This document shows positions 5,431-6,826 of a stretch of DNA of 6,826 bases, piece after piece. This stretch comes from an uncultured Subdoligranulum sp. (GTDB lineage: Bacteria > Bacillota_A > Clostridia > Oscillospirales > Ruminococcaceae). Every line of letters begins with the position of its first letter. The first letter of the stretch is position 1. The translations under genes were made by a program, and so were the position numbers. The stretch is from the NCBI RefSeq assembly GCF_937890665.1, contig NZ_CALADU010000128.1, forward strand, positions 1 to 6,826, given 5' to 3'. The notes under the pieces were generated by a model. The model did no database searches, was not told where the DNA came from, and was given only the letters and a program-made list of their open reading frames with translations.

Positions 5431-6826
5431 AGCGCCCCGGCGGGCAGACAGCACAGGGAATGGCGGCGGCCATCTATCTGCGTCTGTCATCGGCGGACGG
5501 CCCGGCGGCGGAATCGGATTCTATCCAGAACCAGCGCGCCTTCCTGTGGGAGTGGGCGGGGCAGCACGGTTTTTCGATCCAACGGGAATTTGTGGACGAT
5601 GGCCATACAGGTACAGATTTTGAGCGTCCGGGGTTCCAGGCGTTGGAACACTGTCTGCTTGACGGCAGCGTCCGGTGTGTGATCGTCAAGGACCTTTCCC
5701 GTCTGGGGCGCAACTATGCCGAAACCGGGCGGTATCTGGAACAGATTTTTCCACGGCTGGGCGTCCGCTTTATCGCGGTCAACGATCAGTACGACTCGTC
5801 CGGGAATACCGACAGCGTGCAACAGATGGCGGTGTTCAAGAATGTATTCAGCGATCTTTACGCCGCTGATGCCAGCGCCAAGGTGCGGACTTCGCTGGGC
5901 ATCCTCAAACGGCAGGGAAAATTCCTGGGGCGGCAGGCTCCCTATGGGTACCGCATTGACCCGGCGGACAGATATCATCTGTTGCCGGATGAGGAAACAG
6001 CACCCACGGTACAGCGCATCTTTTCGCTGTTTCTGGGTGGGAATAGCCGTACCCGGATCGCCCATATGCTCAACAGCGAACAGATCCCGTCCCCGGCGGC
6101 CAGCAAGCAGATGAGGGACAGCAGCCGCCGCTTCACCGGCCTTTGGAATGCCGAGAGCATCCGGCGCATCCTGTCCCACCCGGTCTATCAGGGAGATATG
6201 GCCCAGCAGTTTACCCGGACCGTGAATTACAAGGTCCATCTGCGCCGCCGTGTCCGGCCCGAAGACTGGATCGTGGTACAGGGGACTCATGAACCGCTGG
6301 TGAGCCGCGAAGATTTTGCGCAGGCGCAGGCAATGTTGCAGGTGCGTACATACGCAGCCCACGGCCAGCCGCACCTGTTGACCGGCGTTGCCCGCTGCGC
6401 CGACTGCGGCAGTCCGCTGTACGCCAAAAAGCGGGGCGGCTACTGGTATCTGAACTGTTACGGTTACTATCGTGATCCTGCGGCCCGGCGGTGTACGTCC
6501 CACAGTATTCGGGAGGACGCGGTATTGCAGGCGGTGCAGGACAGCCTGCGCACGCTGGCACAGGGGCGGGTGGACCCGGCTGCAATGGCACGCCGATGTG
6601 CGGCCAGCCGGGGGAAAAGGCGGGACCTCGAAAACCTGCGCCGCAAACTGGAATGCAGGCAGGAAAACGCCCGCCGCACGCGCCTGTGCGCTTATAAAGA
6701 CAAGGCGGAGGGACGGCTCACGGCAGAGGAATTTGACTACATCACGCAGGAACTTCGGCGGGAGGAAACACGGAGCCAAAAGGAACTGGACCGCCTTTGC
6801 CGGGAAGCGGACCCGGTGGAACAGGA
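5427..6826 (+). CDS. Large serine recombinase (TnpX-like), C-terminus beyond window
   Basis: This is a site-specific recombinase of the large serine family, which integrates or excises mobile DNA by a serine-linked double-strand cut. It is open to the window's right edge (466 codons seen). The resolvase domain spans about residues 13-155, with AAIYLRLSS carrying the likely nucleophile Ser21, VDDGHTGTDFERPGF (56-70) and VKDLSRLGRNY (87-97). The recombinase domain follows: GRQAPYGYRID (168-178) through HEPLVSREDF (288-297). A zinc ribbon has Cys324, Cys327, Cys344 and Cys356, ending in CTSHSI. A charged helical, coiled-coil-like segment runs from about 395 to 460. GGAGGA (5412-5417) nine bases before the ATG and the ATGA overlap fix the start. 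It probably belongs to a mobile element; its partner ends are not visible. Confidence 0.95.
   Translation, partial: MKRPGGQTAQGMAAAIYLRLSSADGPAAESDSIQNQRAFLWEWAGQHGFSIQREFVDDGHTGTDFERPGFQALEHCLLDGSVRCVIVKDLSRLGRNYAETGRYLEQIFPRLGVRFIAVNDQYDSSGNTDSVQQMAVFKNVFSDLYAADASAKVRTSLGILKRQGKFLGRQAPYGYRIDPADRYHLLPDEETAPTVQRIFSLFLGGNSRTRIAHMLNSEQIPSPAASKQMRDSSRRFTGLWNAESIRRILSHPVYQGDMAQQFTRTVNYKVHLRRRVRPEDWIVVQGTHEPLVSREDFAQAQAMLQVRTYAAHGQPHLLTGVARCADCGSPLYAKKRGGYWYLNCYGYYRDPAARRCTSHSIREDAVLQAVQDSLRTLAQGRVDPAAMARRCAASRGKRRDLENLRRKLECRQENARRTRLCAYKDKAEGRLTAEEFDYITQELRREETRSQKELDRLCREADPVEQ

Noticed and set aside
5487..6779. 430-aa open frame on the minus strand inside the recombinase
   Set aside because: The plus-strand frame carries the full recombinase motif set and a strong start; the antisense frame is a shadow.
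1..6826. A CRISPR array within the window
   Set aside because: No regularly spaced direct repeats were seen on either strand. The expected position is left of the window, beyond the cas7 and adaptation genes.

Overview
The window carries most of a type I-C CRISPR-Cas operon on the minus strand, followed by a divergently transcribed large serine recombinase. The sequence is GC-rich (high-50s percent by eye), with strong AGGAGG ribosome binding sites and sigma-A-like promoters. The Cas8c/Cas5c/Cas7c sequences and the TnpX-like recombinase suggest a GC-rich gut Firmicute, perhaps Oscillospiraceae; that placement is inference.

Layout. Positions 1-164 hold the N-terminus of cas7 (minus strand, continuing off the left edge). 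Then come cas8c (167-1915), with an internal in-frame start for the small subunit Cas11c (167-535), and cas5c (1912-2556). A 322-bp gap without an obvious protein gene follows (2557-2878), then cas3 (2879-5041). All four cas genes read right to left. Adaptation genes (cas4-cas1-cas2) and the CRISPR array would be expected beyond the left edge, and no array lies inside the window. From 5042 to 5307 is a promoter region with two face-to-face extended -10 elements. A 40-aa ORF (5308-5430) and a serine recombinase (5427 to the right edge, incomplete) read rightwards and overlap by four bases.

The most interesting part is the cas3-cas5 gap. On the plus strand, opposite to the cas genes, it holds a compact RNA gene: a promoter (2754-2782), a 25-nt degenerate CRISPR-repeat-like element starting at the predicted transcription start (2790-2814), a spacer-like segment (2815-2851) and a Rho-independent terminator (2852-2880). 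The repeat-like element has the type I-C plan: GU, a hairpin, then an 11-nt handle resembling the I-C 5' handle. The spacer-like segment matches a site just downstream of the strong cas5 promoter. That site starts immediately after a TTC (the I-C PAM) and matches at 13 of the first 15 positions. The only two mismatches are at positions 6 and 12, where the Cascade guide-target helix flips bases out and tolerates mismatch. Similarity then stops.

This is the architecture of a CreR-type, crRNA-resembling cas-regulating RNA. The inferred model is that Cascade (Cas5-Cas8-Cas11-Cas7) loaded with this RNA binds and represses the cas5-cas8-cas7 promoter without provoking Cas3 cleavage, forming a negative feedback loop. 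Cas3 has its own promoter more than 2 kb upstream and would escape direct repression. A 24-codon ORF between the two promoters (2707-2781) is a weak candidate for a linked CreT-like element.
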